From NCBI GenBank assembly GCA_026413225.1, contig CM048553.1, forward strand, positions 39,534,001-39,598,000: a stretch of DNA of 64,000 nucleotides, written 5' to 3'. Below are positions 23,401 to 37,200 of this stretch, piece after piece (position 1 is the first letter of the stretch; each line of letters starts with the position of its first letter). The notes under the pieces were generated by a model. The model was given only the letters and a program-made list of their open reading frames with translations. It did not search any database and was not told where the DNA came from. A program made the translations under genes and the position numbers. The DNA is from Otis tarda. Lineage: Eukaryota > Chordata > Aves > Otidiformes > Otididae.

Positions 23401-26400
23401 TAGTGCTTCTTGGATGCACTTTAGTTAGAGGTCTAAAATAGACCATGTAACTACGCTTCAAAACCACATAAAACTTAAGATAAGAATCTCTTAATAGCTC
23501 CTCTCAAATCTCTCACATCTGGAAATAGAGGAACTAATTATATTTGAGAGTTACCTTTTTTCTGCTTTTATGGAAGGTTCTGGTTTAACACCATCAGAAT
23601 TATGCCTCTTTTTCTTAAGAGGACTGATGAAGAGAGTAAAAGAGAGTGGTTAAAACCAAGGCCACTTTGTTTTTTGTCTTGCATTTTTTTCCATACATCT
23701 GCCTGAAACAGATGGAACTTGAGATAATTCCATCAATAGAAATTACTGTGTAAGTTAACGGGGATAATTTATTTGCTTGAAATGATTTAGAAATAAATGA
23801 TGCTTAAATGAGTTATCTAGCAACATTCATTTTTACACAGTTTCAGCTAAATCATATATTAGCACACAAAACTGAGGAAAGCTGTGGCACTTGAGAAAGA
23901 AGCCAAATTTTTATCCATAGATTTAAGTTATCTGTGTATGAGGAGGGCTTTTTTAGGTATGTGTGATGTAGGTAGCAATCTTAATAGCCATATAATATAT
24001 TTTCTGATAATTAAACCATGATTGGACTGTATATTAAGTTATTTAATGCCTTTAGTATTGCCGAATAGTGTTTTCACTTTGCCTACAAATATACTCGAGT
24101 ATGAACTTAACTGGTTTAGTGATAAGGATCATAGTCTGGTTCTTGCTTGTATTTTTGTCAAATACTGAAATAACTAGTAATCACATGTTGCAAGATACTT
24201 CTAATCAGTCATTCAGTCTTTGGCGAGTTATCCCCATGAAAGCAATTTCTTCCTAAAATAGTAACGTTAGCTAGCATGTAGTGTCAGAACATCATGTACT
24301 TACTACAGTCTCTGTTGTTCTATGCAATGTTAAAAATCCTGTCAAAGTAGTTTCCATGTAAACTGAACCACCTTGTATACTATTAAGTATTTTTAAATAA
24401 GTCTTATCCACTGTTAGAAAAAGCTATGTAGTTATACCACGCATTTATACCATAAAAATCAGCATCACAAAAATATCCGTTAATATTATTGGGATGTGGG
24501 TTCCAATTTGTTCTTCAGAATCAATGATTGTAGAATGCCAGAGTTATTAATTATTATAAAAATAATTAGTAGGGAGTAATAATAGAGTTTGGTTGTCTTG
24601 GCCCGTATTTGTACTTCCACATGTGGAAATTGGGTAACAGGAACAAGCCCTCCTGACAGCTCTCAAAACACACATACAAAATTAGTTTATACATAATCAT
24701 CCATCTCTGATGAGTCAGCATGCAGTTTATAACTTGTAGTGCATTATTTTTCATAAATGACTTCATACTTGTGAATATTCACTTGTAATTTTCAGATAAG
24801 TCTAAGGAGTGAAGACAAACTTAAATCAAGATTTCAAACCTCTGGATGATCAAATGTTTCTGTGTCTTTATTATGAATACACCTTCTAAATGGATTGCCA
24901 GACGAGGGAAAGGGACAGGCAGCTCCAGTTGGTGTTCTTGCCATCCGGAAAGTGTCCTTCTCTCCAATGATTAGAGCAGACAAGTAAGGAATAAATACAT
25001 GAAGTTTGAAGTGACAAAAGGGAGCATAAGCGGTCTTTTCTCCCTGTGACTATATGGCCATACAGGAGGGTAGTTGTGGAATTAAGTCATTAAGTCAATC
25101 TTCCATTGATCAACTTAAAAAAAAATACTTATCTATCCATATATATATATAAATAAATGTTACACTAAGTTCTAACTGCTGCAGTAATACAATTTGAAAA
25201 CAGTTCAAAGATAACATGCTGTTTCAGACAAACCAAGTTAGTATTGATATCTGAACTTAGTTCTACTGGTTTTATTTGTCACCAACAGAAGTTTGTATCT
25301 GCAGAGCAACGTATTGAAGAGCTATTGGCCAAATTCAAACAGGGGACAGTAATTTACAGGGTTGTGCTGATTTTACACTAAGTCTGAACCTGATTCGGTT
25401 CTTAATTGAAAGCTAAATTGAAAATTAAACCCCCAGTATTACCCTTGTCTTTCAGTGCAGAGATAGTTAATTAGAATAGATGTAGAGTCAGATGAACATA
25501 GGAAGCTGCATACCATAGGTTGGAAGGAAACATAAATGGGTCAGGAATGATTGACTTGTTTACTATATACCTCATGTTAGTTTGTAATCCTGTAGGCTGT
25601 TGGGAGATTACAGAGCAGTCCTATAACAATGCTCCACACAGCATTAATCAGGAAAGAAACTTCCTTTCCCATAAAAACAGGAGCACTGAACATCCACAAA
25701 AGTGCATGCCTTTTCAGAGTGAGCCCTGTGTAGTTTTGAAATACCACCTGCTTGTCACTGCACGCTCTCCATCACTGTTCCTCAGCAACTTGCGAGCCCA
25801 GCTTTCAAAAATGTAAGAGAGCTGAAAATATAGCTCCACAAATAAGATCTTTCTCAGCTAACATATGGGAATGTCACCCTCATCTCTCGATATTGCTTGC
25901 AACTGTACAGGTGTTTCATTTTACGTTGTGAAATTACATGGCTGGTGGGTTCATAGGAAATACTTGTGTTTTGTAACATCATTATTACCTTAATTTGAAT
26001 TAACTTACATCATGTCTCTTGTTAATGAGTTTGTCTTAACTACTGAGGTGTGGTCTGAATTGATCTCCTATATGTCCTTTAATTTAGACAAAATCTGTAT
26101 ATGTGAGAACTGTGTGGTATCTGTAGCATGTTTCATGTGCCTTGGTTGCATTGCACCAACCAAGGTGACCTGCCATGTACATGCAATCTGCAAGGGAGAG
26201 AGAGTGGGCGTGGAGACCTGGTATAGCAGGCCTTGAATGGCAGGAAACATCACAAGGCTGCGTGATGTCCTGTAGCAATTTATCAAGTCCAGAGAGATCA
26301 GAGTAGTATGCACAGGAGACTTCATGTTTTCAAAGGTGGTAATCCACATGTTGCATTGATAGTTGGTCCATCGGCAAAGGCTTTGTCTGTGATTTCTGGA

Positions 26401-29400
26401 TGTCCCGTGGTCCTGCTAGCCATCTGCTCCTTCAGTACATGGGATATGTATTGCAGACAAATGTGGGAAATGCTGAAATTCTTCCCAGGTAAGAAGCCTG
26501 GGTGTGATAAAAACACAAACCTGAGGGGAAATTCAGGTATCTAGTAGTTCTAGGTTTGAGTAAAAGGCTAGCAGGTTGGACAATCTAAGTTATACCTTCA
26601 TTGTGGCTCTTGGGGCAGTTACTGTTATAAAGCTGAGTAATTAACAAAATTCCCTAATTTAATTTTCTTCCATCCCTGAAGTGATACATCACATACACGT
26701 ATCTTGCAAGGGGTCTCTGAAGAATATTTGATGTTTTTAAAACATTTTGAAGGTGTACAATGGCTTGCAAAACATTAGCTATTTATTCCTTATTACTGAG
26801 AAACTATTTCTTTATGAAATCCATTAGCACATTATTTAAATAGAACAGAAGTGAGAAAATTTTTTTAGCTTTTGGCTACTACTATGAATGAATATTTTTC
26901 AGAGATTTCAATTAAACTGTCAAAACTTAAAAAAAAAAAGTAGTCTTTTTTTTACGCTGGTTAAACCTAAGCTTTCCAAGCTCTCTCTTGGAGTGAGTGG
27001 CCAATCTCACCAACATAATACTAGAAAATTGTCAATAGGCCTCAAGTCCCATCCCCATTTATCAGAGTGGTGAGGCTGTGCTAAGTTCCAGTGACTTCTG
27101 AAATAGTACTGACTGTTTGCGAAGCTGTGCAATTACAGCTGTTGCTATGTGTCATCCACAGAGCAATAATGAGGATATAATATTGTTTATGCAACTTCAG
27201 CTAAACATAAATTTTGAGTTTCTCTGTTATGATGTCAGTTGTGTTTTGGGAAGCTTTATGGTTTCTACTGTAGCTACATATTCTCTGGTTATCATTGCCA
27301 AATCACTTGAAACAGAAACAGGTTGTAGAAAAGGGTTTATTTCCATGTTCTTTTCAGATTTTATCCGTGGTGTTACTGTTACTTCCTACCATTTTGTGCT
27401 TCAGAAACTCTATTGTCTGCTTGTACATTTTTCTGAATTGGATTTACCCATTCTTTCTGAATGCAAAATAATTTTTCAAAACATCACAAAAAGAAACAAA
27501 CTATCTTGTCATCTTGAGGGATTCTGTTTTGTGATGTTTTTTTTTTTTTTCCTTCCAGCTACTTAATTGAACTTATAAAGTTGCAGGACTTAAATTTTCT
27601 TTCTTTCTACCTCATATAGCCAGCTACAATCTTTCTTTTATGTGAATGCTCCACACTCCTTTTGTAGGAATCAAATTGATGGATAGATGGCATAGATCAG
27701 TGAAATAAATAGATGGAAGAACAAAGTCTTTTATTTGCTAAAGGTCATCAAGGCTTAAGCTGAAAATGCATACACTCTACAGTTTCAGAAACTGCATGTA
27801 GAGAAATCCTACTATAAAGGGACATATTAGAAGACCTGTCCTTGGAATACTAATTTTCCTTTTTCTTCCTTTCCTTGACTTCTGAACACATTTTCTTCTT
27901 TTTTTTTTTTATCTATTTCATACTATTCAGTATATCCTTCCATATGTATGATGCTGCTTTCTCTTTTGCATGGAGGCTGGGTGTACGTGGGCAGTGAAGA
28001 GCAGAATTGCAAATGCTGCCTTCTGTGACCTGTATGCTTTCCACCTGCACAGCTGGCTGTCAGGCCAGCTGTTGTTCAGTTACCCCATCAACTATTCTTG
28101 CTTAGGAAGAACTTAATCAGTTACTTGCTGATAAAGCAGCATACTCAACTCTGCTAATTCCCAACTCATCTGAGGCTTAGGCTGTTCCATTCTTTTGACT
28201 TATATGGGTTTGTCCAAGCCCACTCTATAAGTGTTTGTGTATAAATTGTGTGAATGGTGGAAGACTTCGTCTTAATACATTACTAAAGATTTCACCAAAA
28301 AGGTCTTGAAAACATATAAAAATAAGATTTTACATAATCTTACCAAGAAAAATATCTTTTGGATTGTAAAGGGAATAATTATTTCGTGGGGATAAATTTC
28401 AGGAGTTCACATTTATTTAAATCTTAACCATTAAACCCTCTGAGGAAGCACAAGTATCCACAGGACACTGCAGCTCAGCAATAGCTTGTTGTTCAGATAG
28501 AAATATTTCAAAAACCCCTATGCCCATGTGCAGCTAGAAAAATAAGTATTAAACCCTGAATGGTGAACCTTTAAAGTCAGGTTTCTATTTGCAAGGCAGT
28601 AGGAGAAAATACCTTTTTTTTTTAAAACACTTGGTACTACAAGCCTTGTGTGCCATCCATTTTAATAGTAGACTTTCATGTTAAGTCTTGCTATTTCTGC
28701 TGTTTCTTGGACAGTTTCACTCAGATGTTCAGATCAGGATGTGCAATAAATATTAGAGTATACATAACCTATCATTATACAGACATTTCATAAATAATGC
28801 ATCGCTGTGACATGAATGAGCATGCATTACTTGCAAGATAATATTTTAAAACATTGATAAACATATGCAAGAAAAAATTGTAAAAATTATTCCCACCTTT
28901 GCAACAGCTACACACTGATGTAGTAAGGAGATAAAATGGAAATTGAATACACGGAAGCAAAAGAATATTCTCAGGCATTGTTAGTTGTAAATGCAGATCA
29001 TAATTATAATTGGTTTTTTCAATCTACTGAGGTGCTAGGTCAGAATATAACTGCACTATTAATAAATTAACTTAAGGAAAAACCTGATGGATATATCCCA
29101 CTTCTGAAGATCATAGTGTTGACTAGCAGTGCTGCTCTGTGCACTGTTCTATGGAAACACTTTTGAGTGTGTTATTCGCAGATGATACACATACCAAAAT
29201 GCAAAAGGTAGCATTTAAAAAGAATTTTTCTGCTCAAATATTGATTAAAATGAAGATTAATTGTTTTTTACTGTTATTGGTTTATCATTTTGTGAATATG
29301 AATCCTGAGTAATGCTTGGTCAGTAACTATTTAGATTTCTTAAGTATATTTTCTATGGAGAACTTCTTAATGAAAAAAATCCCTTTGCTTGTTATCTCTT

Positions 29401-32400
29401 TCAGTGATACTATGTTCCATTTGCTTCTGAAATTCTCTAGACTGTAATGTGTTCACCCTGAAAATATGTTGATAAATTGTTTCAGTAGTTTATTTTCATG
29501 TTTGCATTTTGTTTAAAATAATACATAATCTAAACCAATGCAAACTAGAGGAAGAGACAAAAATGTGTGGGACATTATTATAAACTACACAGGCAGAGGA
29601 AAATAAGGCAATGTCTAGAATAGATACTGTAGAATAAAGGAAAAAAGATAATGGATAGAAGAAAATGCAGAGATAATGAAGTATGTGGAATGCCATGTCC
29701 ACATGCCTATTTTTAGTGTGGATTGTTATTTTTGCCTGTTGTTTACTATGGTTAAATCTATGTGTACAGTCACATATTTATAAAGCCATTTTCCCCTTGT
29801 TGATCAGCCATTTTATGCCTTAATTTTATTTTTCATTTTTTAACTAGGAATAATGGAGTTGAAAAGGTGAATTAAACTATAGTAAAAAAAAAAAAAAATC
29901 CCAGAAAATATAGCTGAGTCTCGCACAAAGCTGTGAGTCAAAGTTTTATAAACATCACATATGATTACATCTTAGAGTCTTTCAGCTCTGTTAAATGATA
30001 TGGAGAAAATTTATTTTAGTAAAGAACAAAAAATGTTTAAATTTCTTACAGCATGCATGTAATTAAGGAGGCTTGCATTGTGCTTTCATTCAAGCAAGTG
30101 TAGTTACCACCAAATGATGCCATGACTGATTTATGGTATACTACTGCTGAAAACCAGGGTCATGACATACCTTTCACTTTAATCATATGCAGGGCTCCAC
30201 ATGCTCGAATTATCACTTTTATGCTATCATTTCTGTTTATTGTCATGTGTGTCTTTATATGTGGTAGGTAAGACATGCTTTTAGAAATTAAACTAGTATC
30301 ATGCATCTTCTACTTTCCTGTACAGTCAGATTATCCTTTTAGCTTAATTGTACTGTAGAAAAAAAAAATAAAATCTGGGATTGATTGCATTGAAAACCAT
30401 AGTAAAATCCTTCATTTTTAGAAAACAAAGTGAGACTGATTATTTCGCCAGAGTACATATTCTTTGCCTGTATTCTGTGTCCCAATTGCTGGTTTTCAAA
30501 TTCTGTTCAGCAATTTGGTTCCTTTGATAAGTGGCCTTATTATCAGCACTGACTTGTCTCACAGTGTTGTTTTTCTTTTTGTTCTGGCTTATCGTCACAC
30601 CAAGCATCTTCCCTTTTGTCTCTGTGTAGGGAGGTTTAGAATGGGTTTCTGTGTCTATTTCAGATCCCAAAGGAAAGAGGACATCTTAGGGATGAAAAAT
30701 TATGTTTCTTGGCTTAAATTGCTTACCAAAGCCCTGTTTTAGGAAAGAACTTAAGCACAAACTTGACAAGAAGTGTATATCAAAATCTTGTGCCTTTTTT
30801 TTTTTCCTTTAAGTACTACTTGAGTGGAGGAGGAAGAACATTGCATTAAGGGATGAGATTTTTTTCTCTCCTGATTGTGGCCCAAGCTTTTGGTTTATTA
30901 GATTATGTCTGCTCAATTTACATACCTTTATTTTTTGAAAAGTGGATCTTTGAAATATATGTATTCCTTCCTTTTATTTCAATGAGAAAACGTTAGATAT
31001 TACTTTTGTGGCAGTTAAGTCTTTATTTTTTACTCCACAAAAAAAGGTGGTTCTCCTAATTTTTATTTTTTTTTATTTTTCCATATAATTTAACTCAATC
31101 TTTGCTGTTTGTGAGTTACTCAGGGTTTGTATTGCTTTGACCAAGATCAAAATTTGATGATTGCATCTTTATTGTACATGTATGTAAATATGTAACTACA
31201 TTTTATAACTTTGTTTTATATAAGGGAATTTGTATGAAACATTTGGAATGAGGCTGTGTAAGTAATTGATTCTGTAGTTTGAGGACCCTAACAAAATTTT
31301 TAAAAAATAAAACCAGAAAAATATTTTTGAGAGATAAAAATCATTATTTAGGGCTTTTATGAAAAAATTTTTAAAACTATGTCTATCTTTAAATCTTTTC
31401 ACTTTCAAAAATAAAACTCTGTTTTAAAGAATATGTCACCTTTACAGACCAAAAAGTCACAGTCTCTGGGATGAAACCAACAGCAAAATTCAACCGGCAT
31501 ATGGAATTAGTTCAAGTTTATGCTAAGTGGCTCAGGGGCGCAGTTGTTACTTACCGTTCCTGTTGTTTGTAGTTTACTTTTTGCCAGGTTCTACTTCAGT
31601 TACAGAATATGTCAAAACCAGTTTTTCTGGTGTATACTATATTCTAGGGTTATCTTCTGCACTGTGGTTTGTCTCAGTAATGATGGAATAGCATCCCCAT
31701 GGCAATTACACTAAGTAGTGTTGCTGGTGTATTTAATACTCTCGTCTATTTTAATACCATATAGCAGGTGAAAATCAGAGGCAACCTGCTGTCAACACAG
31801 CAGCCCTCTGTGGTGTGTTAGCATTTATAAGAACTATATATATTGTAGACAAATCATAATAAATACAAGTAATTATACGAAGTTTAAGAATCTGTGTCAA
31901 AGTGAAGATAAATAGATAACACAGTGGTCACTTTCTGCTTCAGATTTGTCAAATAGATTTAGAACTAGAGTCCTAAATGACAAAAGAGTCTCCAAAAAAA
32001 AGAAATAACTATTGGCTTTTTTGGTCTATGTTACATAGTTATTTTTGTTTTGTTTAGATGTGAATACAAAGATTTGTTTAGAAAGTGAATGTGTGTACTT
32101 ACAATACAATCCAACATATGTATTTGTATTTTTATGAATATACTTTTTAAAACAAATTTAATAGAACGTAATTTATCACTGAATTAGTCTACTTTGGTAT
32201 ATAATCTTCAGAAGAAGAAGGTAAAAGGTCTGTCAAAACAGACTTTAAGGAATGTAATTATTAATAGTGATCACAAATCCATAGATTTGAGTAGGTTCTA
32301 AATGCTAATACAGATTAATATGCTTTTATTTTCTAATCTGTCTATGCATTCCTGTGATTCTCTATATTTCTGAATACTCAAAATTCAGTGAAATTCTCTC

Positions 32401-32779
32401 TCCCTTTTCAGAAAAAGATTATTTAAAAAAAAAAATAAGACTTAGTTTATGGGAGTTTGCTTTCAGTTATTTTGTTTTGGTTTTTGGTTTCCTTTTCGTA
32501 TGGTCAAGGGTTTGAGTCACACACTAGCTGCTGTAATAGTTAATTCAAGACAGCTCTTAAAAGCTTCTTAGTGGAATGAAGCAGTATGCAGAGATAGGGC
32601 ACTGCTGGTTGACAGTTTAACTATAGTTTAGTGGACTGATATTTTATTTCTCTAGATTACTGTGAGAACAATATAGACAACTATCTGGATGAACAATTCA
32701 CAGCAAAAACAGTGTTCAGCAAATACAACTTTTTCTTTTCTTTTTTTTATTTTTAAACTGTATATGAAACATCTGTGAT

Positions 32780-34210
32780 CAGATCACACTGTGCACATGT
32801 TCAGCATTTGAGAAGTCCCACACTTGGGCCTCTTATTTAGTTAATCTTCCTGAGCTTGATTGCACCTTTGGGAAGTTTGCTTATAGGCATAGTGATCAGC
32901 AAGATCAGGCCTAACTTATCTGCAATTTTGATCCATGTCCCGGTACAGAGCCCAAGTGCCTGCTCATCAGTGTGATTAAGGAATTCACAGCCTCTCAGTC
33001 ATTATGTTCACAGCGCCAGCTGCGTAAGGTGAGATAAGCTATGTTTCCTTGAAGTATGCATGACATCTCTGTAGAAGGGGATAAAATCTTTTTTCAGGTC
33101 AAGAGAGTCTGTATTTCATGTATAATTCCAGCAAGCTAACTCTGCATGAGAATGATTTTAAATGAATTTCAGTTTCACAAATAATAACAACAGGGCCAGA
33201 GCCTGCAACCGTTCCCTTAAGCCATGGTCTAATGATTATCACACAGTCATGGAGATTTACAGTGTTTGTACTCTCCTGGGGATGATTAGTATCTTCACAG
33301 TGCAGCCAGCATAATGGATCTTATTAGTGTTCTTGATATGTTTCTGTGCGAAATCAGCCAACATAACTTAATCTCCCTTCTGTGAACTTGGTAGCGAAGT
33401 AGTAAGGATTGCTCAGGTGCTCTTTCTGCTGATTGAGACAACAGGTCATGATTTCACCAGGTGAAGACAGATTTGGGCAGGAAGTTAACAACTTCGTACT
33501 GATCACCTTATAATGACTCTGCTTATTACCTTATGTTGTTAATAATTCCATTCCTTTCAGTGAAGCCATTTGCAGAGCAGACATACACTATCCAGAAATG
33601 ATGATGAGGATGAGCGTTGGTAGTAAATAATCTATGGGGAGCTCTTTTCCTTCCCATCATGATCTCTTCCATTACTTCCAGTAGAATCCTGGAAGAAGAA
33701 AAGCAGCTGCTTCTGTGGCACTGCTTCTCTTCCTGCCTCTGCAGAAGAAAGTGGCAGGAAAACAGTAAGGAGCAACTGAGGCCTTGACAGCTTGATTCTC
33801 AATCATATGTCACTAACTGTGAGGGGAAAAAAAAAAAGGAAAGGGGCTGACACATCTTTCTTTTCTATCCTCTACTTCCTTCCCTAAATCCCGAAGACAA
33901 GGGATGATGGAAATCAGATTTTATGTCTTGGAAGGAACACATATTAAGTGCTCTGACCTGCTTGATGTAGTTATTGCTGCCTGTTACCCAAGGGGAGCTG
34001 TGAATTGCAGGGTGCAAATCCAATTCAGTGTGAAGGAGGAATGCAGAATATGGCCCATTTATTTTTAAGTTTGAGGAAATAATTAAAGCAAATCTGTTGT
34101 GGTTTTCACCCTGCTGTAATTACAACACAGAACACTTCAAATGCGTTTATTGCCAGATCTATTTGCATATTCAGTGTAAATTAAAATAATCATCCTGATT
34201 ATCTATCTAG
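32780..34210 (+). promoter_or_regulatory. Candidate conserved intronic regulatory tract
   Basis: This stretch stands out from the surrounding intron. It has balanced composition, few homopolymer runs and no coding frame. It contains transcription-factor-like words such as AGATAAG near 33031, CACCAGGTGAAG near 33460, and a TAATTA / ATTTGCATAT (octamer-like) cluster at about 34115-34175. The look is that of conserved non-coding enhancer DNA, but the call rests on composition alone. Conservation cannot be seen in one sequence. Confidence 0.25.
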
Positions 34211-37200
34211 ATATATATAAAGCAATCATAAAATAGATGGAATACAGTATTCATTTTCTTACTGTAATATGTTGCCTAAAACCGAAATGTTATGGTCCCA
34301 GTAATGATGTATGGATAAATATTAATCTATGAACTTGATATTACTTTTTCATATCATGCTTGTAAGTCACAGGAAGATACATAAAATATTTCATTCTGGT
34401 TCTGTCAGTTTTGAGCATAGAGACTACAAATCTGTGACCTGTCACTATGATCACTAATATATGAAGAGTGTAGTTAAGAAATAGTTTCTGATGAAGACAT
34501 AGTTCCAGCATACTGAGCCAAAGTTGTAAGAGTTTCCTTTACAGGAAGTTGAAAATGTGAAATGAAAGACACAGTAAGGAACATATTCATTTTAAAAGGA
34601 TAAGTAGGCGAATAACTAATTTTCCCGTCAACTATTTGGATCAACTATTGGATCAGTGAAGAATCTGGCTGTAGAAAGTCATAAATGAACAAAATATCCA
34701 TCTGAACTCTTCCTATTTACGTTCTACATGGTATTTAAAAATTTCAGCACTTTTCTTTTTAGACTTAGACATATGTTCAGAATTAAAATAATATTGCCAA
34801 AAATTATTTTAGTGGACAAACCAAAGCTAGTTATTCCATTTTCAGCTGAGTAAACCTATTTTAAAAGAAAAAAAAAATATTTTGTATATGTTCTAAATGT
34901 AGTCATTTTGATGCAGAAAGAAACTATGATTTTTTTTCCATTATCTTCATTACCTCCTTTCATTGCTTCTCCATTTCATCCTAAATGTGTTGTTTTTATT
35001 TTTTCAGGGATGTACACAACGTAAATTTAAGGCACAGATTCTTTTAGATCTGCCTGTTCTCAAACTACTGATTTAAAAAAAAAAAGTATGAAAATAAGGA
35101 CACTGGCATATATATTGTGCTGAATAGCAAAATATCAGGAATGATGTAGATGCGAAAGACGAAGTAGGAACAATGGAAAAAAACATTTAGAAACCACTGG
35201 CTTTTGATTAATCTTTCATGACAATTTTATGTTAGTACAACTTAATTATTTTTCAGTGGAACTAGTTTACACAGGATTAGAATAAATTTTATTTTTAAAT
35301 TCTCTGTGAGTACTGAGTAAAAAGTTAAATCTGCAAGCTGACATGTAAGATAGTCATGTATACTCATGCAAACAAGATTTTGTCTCTCTGAGTTCCCAGT
35401 TCTCTACACATATTCTTAGATTTACAGCATATGCAGTTATGATTACAAATATAATGAATGCAAGTACTAGACAAAACACAGATATTCACAGTTCCATTGA
35501 AGAAAATGAGAAATATGTCTGCTGCTAGTAGCAGGATTTAGCCTGTTCAGATTTCATTTAATTTCTTGTTGGCAGTGGAATCAGTCTCTGCTTCCCTTCA
35601 AATGTTAAGCTCTGTACTCCTGCATCCTGGCATAAGTAGAGGAAATGAGCAGCAACTGGAATGGTCTTACACTGGCTGGCGTGGAGAGGTAACAGCTACT
35701 GGAAATGGCCTTGGTAAAATGTAGAGCAGAACAGCTCCATGTGGAGTCTAAAGTAGTACTTGAGGTTTAAGACCAGAGTGTAATCACTGGATTCATTGAC
35801 TTCCTAAAAGACGTTTAAAAGGTCTCGTATTTTGAGGTTTGTAAAAATTACTAGGTTTACATTTTAGCTAGTTTTTAGAGGCATTTAGAGAGCTGCAATA
35901 GTGTTTAGGGGGGTTTGTTAGATTTTATTTAGTAGAAATTACTAAATCCATGTATTTCTATCATCTTGAACATGAAAGATTAAATAAGGAAGAGAAATAT
36001 AAATCCATAACGTCATCAGCCAATTCTTGTGGAACTTCTTCTGAGGCACAAAAATATTGCTTATACAGTTTGATATGAAAAATGGTTTATGTTGGTACAA
36101 GGAACACTGAATAGACAGACTTTAGTTTCTACATCTTCTCCTACCATGCTATTAAATCTAGGCAGAAAGAAAGAGAAAAAGAAAAAAAATAAAAAAGAAA
36201 GAGATTAATATTTCCTCTGAGCAGTCAGGATTTTGTTGAATTCTGAGGTAGAAGAGATACTCTTCCATCCGAGCAGTTGAGATACGTGAGACTGAATAAA
36301 CACACTAAACTTTTTTTTTGGGTGAAATTTGCATCATAGTATTGGATAATATGTATTTGTAATGGTGTCACTAGGAGATCTTGTGTTCCAAACAGAGCAA
36401 CAGGCAAGGCTGTGCTGGGTTTTGTTTATACCGGTCCTTTCAGGACTGCAGTAGGCTCAAGCATTGCCTTCCCAGCTCTGCAAATACTCATAATTACTCC
36501 CTTACAGCTCTTACGCAATGCCCTATTGGTATGAAGTTTCTGTGTTGGGGGATTGATTAGTTAATTTCATGTTAAAAATGCTAAACAAGCAGGAGACAAA
36601 GAAATAACCACATAGTCTTAACTTTTACAAAGAATATAACCAGAGTCTTGGAGAGGCAGGGTTTGCTACCAGTCTTTAAAAGGTTTATTTGTGAGGTTCA
36701 ATCCTTTATGTTCCATCTTCATGTACCTGTTTTTTAAAATATCTTTGTAGTTGAAGGATAGTGAATTCTTTGAGAAACTCCATAATTACCACATTTATTA
36801 TTATACGATCTCTTGAAAGATTTATTATATTGAAAAAGAGGATAACTCCCTTCAAAAATTTTCAGTGTAAAAAAAATTTCCTGTGTTTGAGAGTATGTTT
36901 TCTTTCAAAAAAAAAAAAAAATCAGGAGTGGCCTTAAGGGACTATGTAATGCAGGAGAAAGAAAGAATATTATGTGGATTACAGATGATAGAAGATGTGC
37001 CTCATTGTAAGGAGAAGAAATGTTCAGAAAACAACAGTATCTGCCTCTTACCTACCTGTAAGATATTTGATGCCACATTTAGTGAAGTAGCTGGGTAATG
37101 ACATATTTAGGTGGAGACTTCGGTCCAAACACATTCTTTAAGAAATTTTAAATGCCGACAGCCTGATCAATTTTAGCTGTTGATCAAAAAAGGATATGTT

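Noticed and set aside
27117-27566. 149-codon plus-strand ORF with hydrophobic segments
   Set aside because: It is F/L/S/C-rich and ends in a T tract read as phenylalanines. It looks like AT-rich DNA read by chance.
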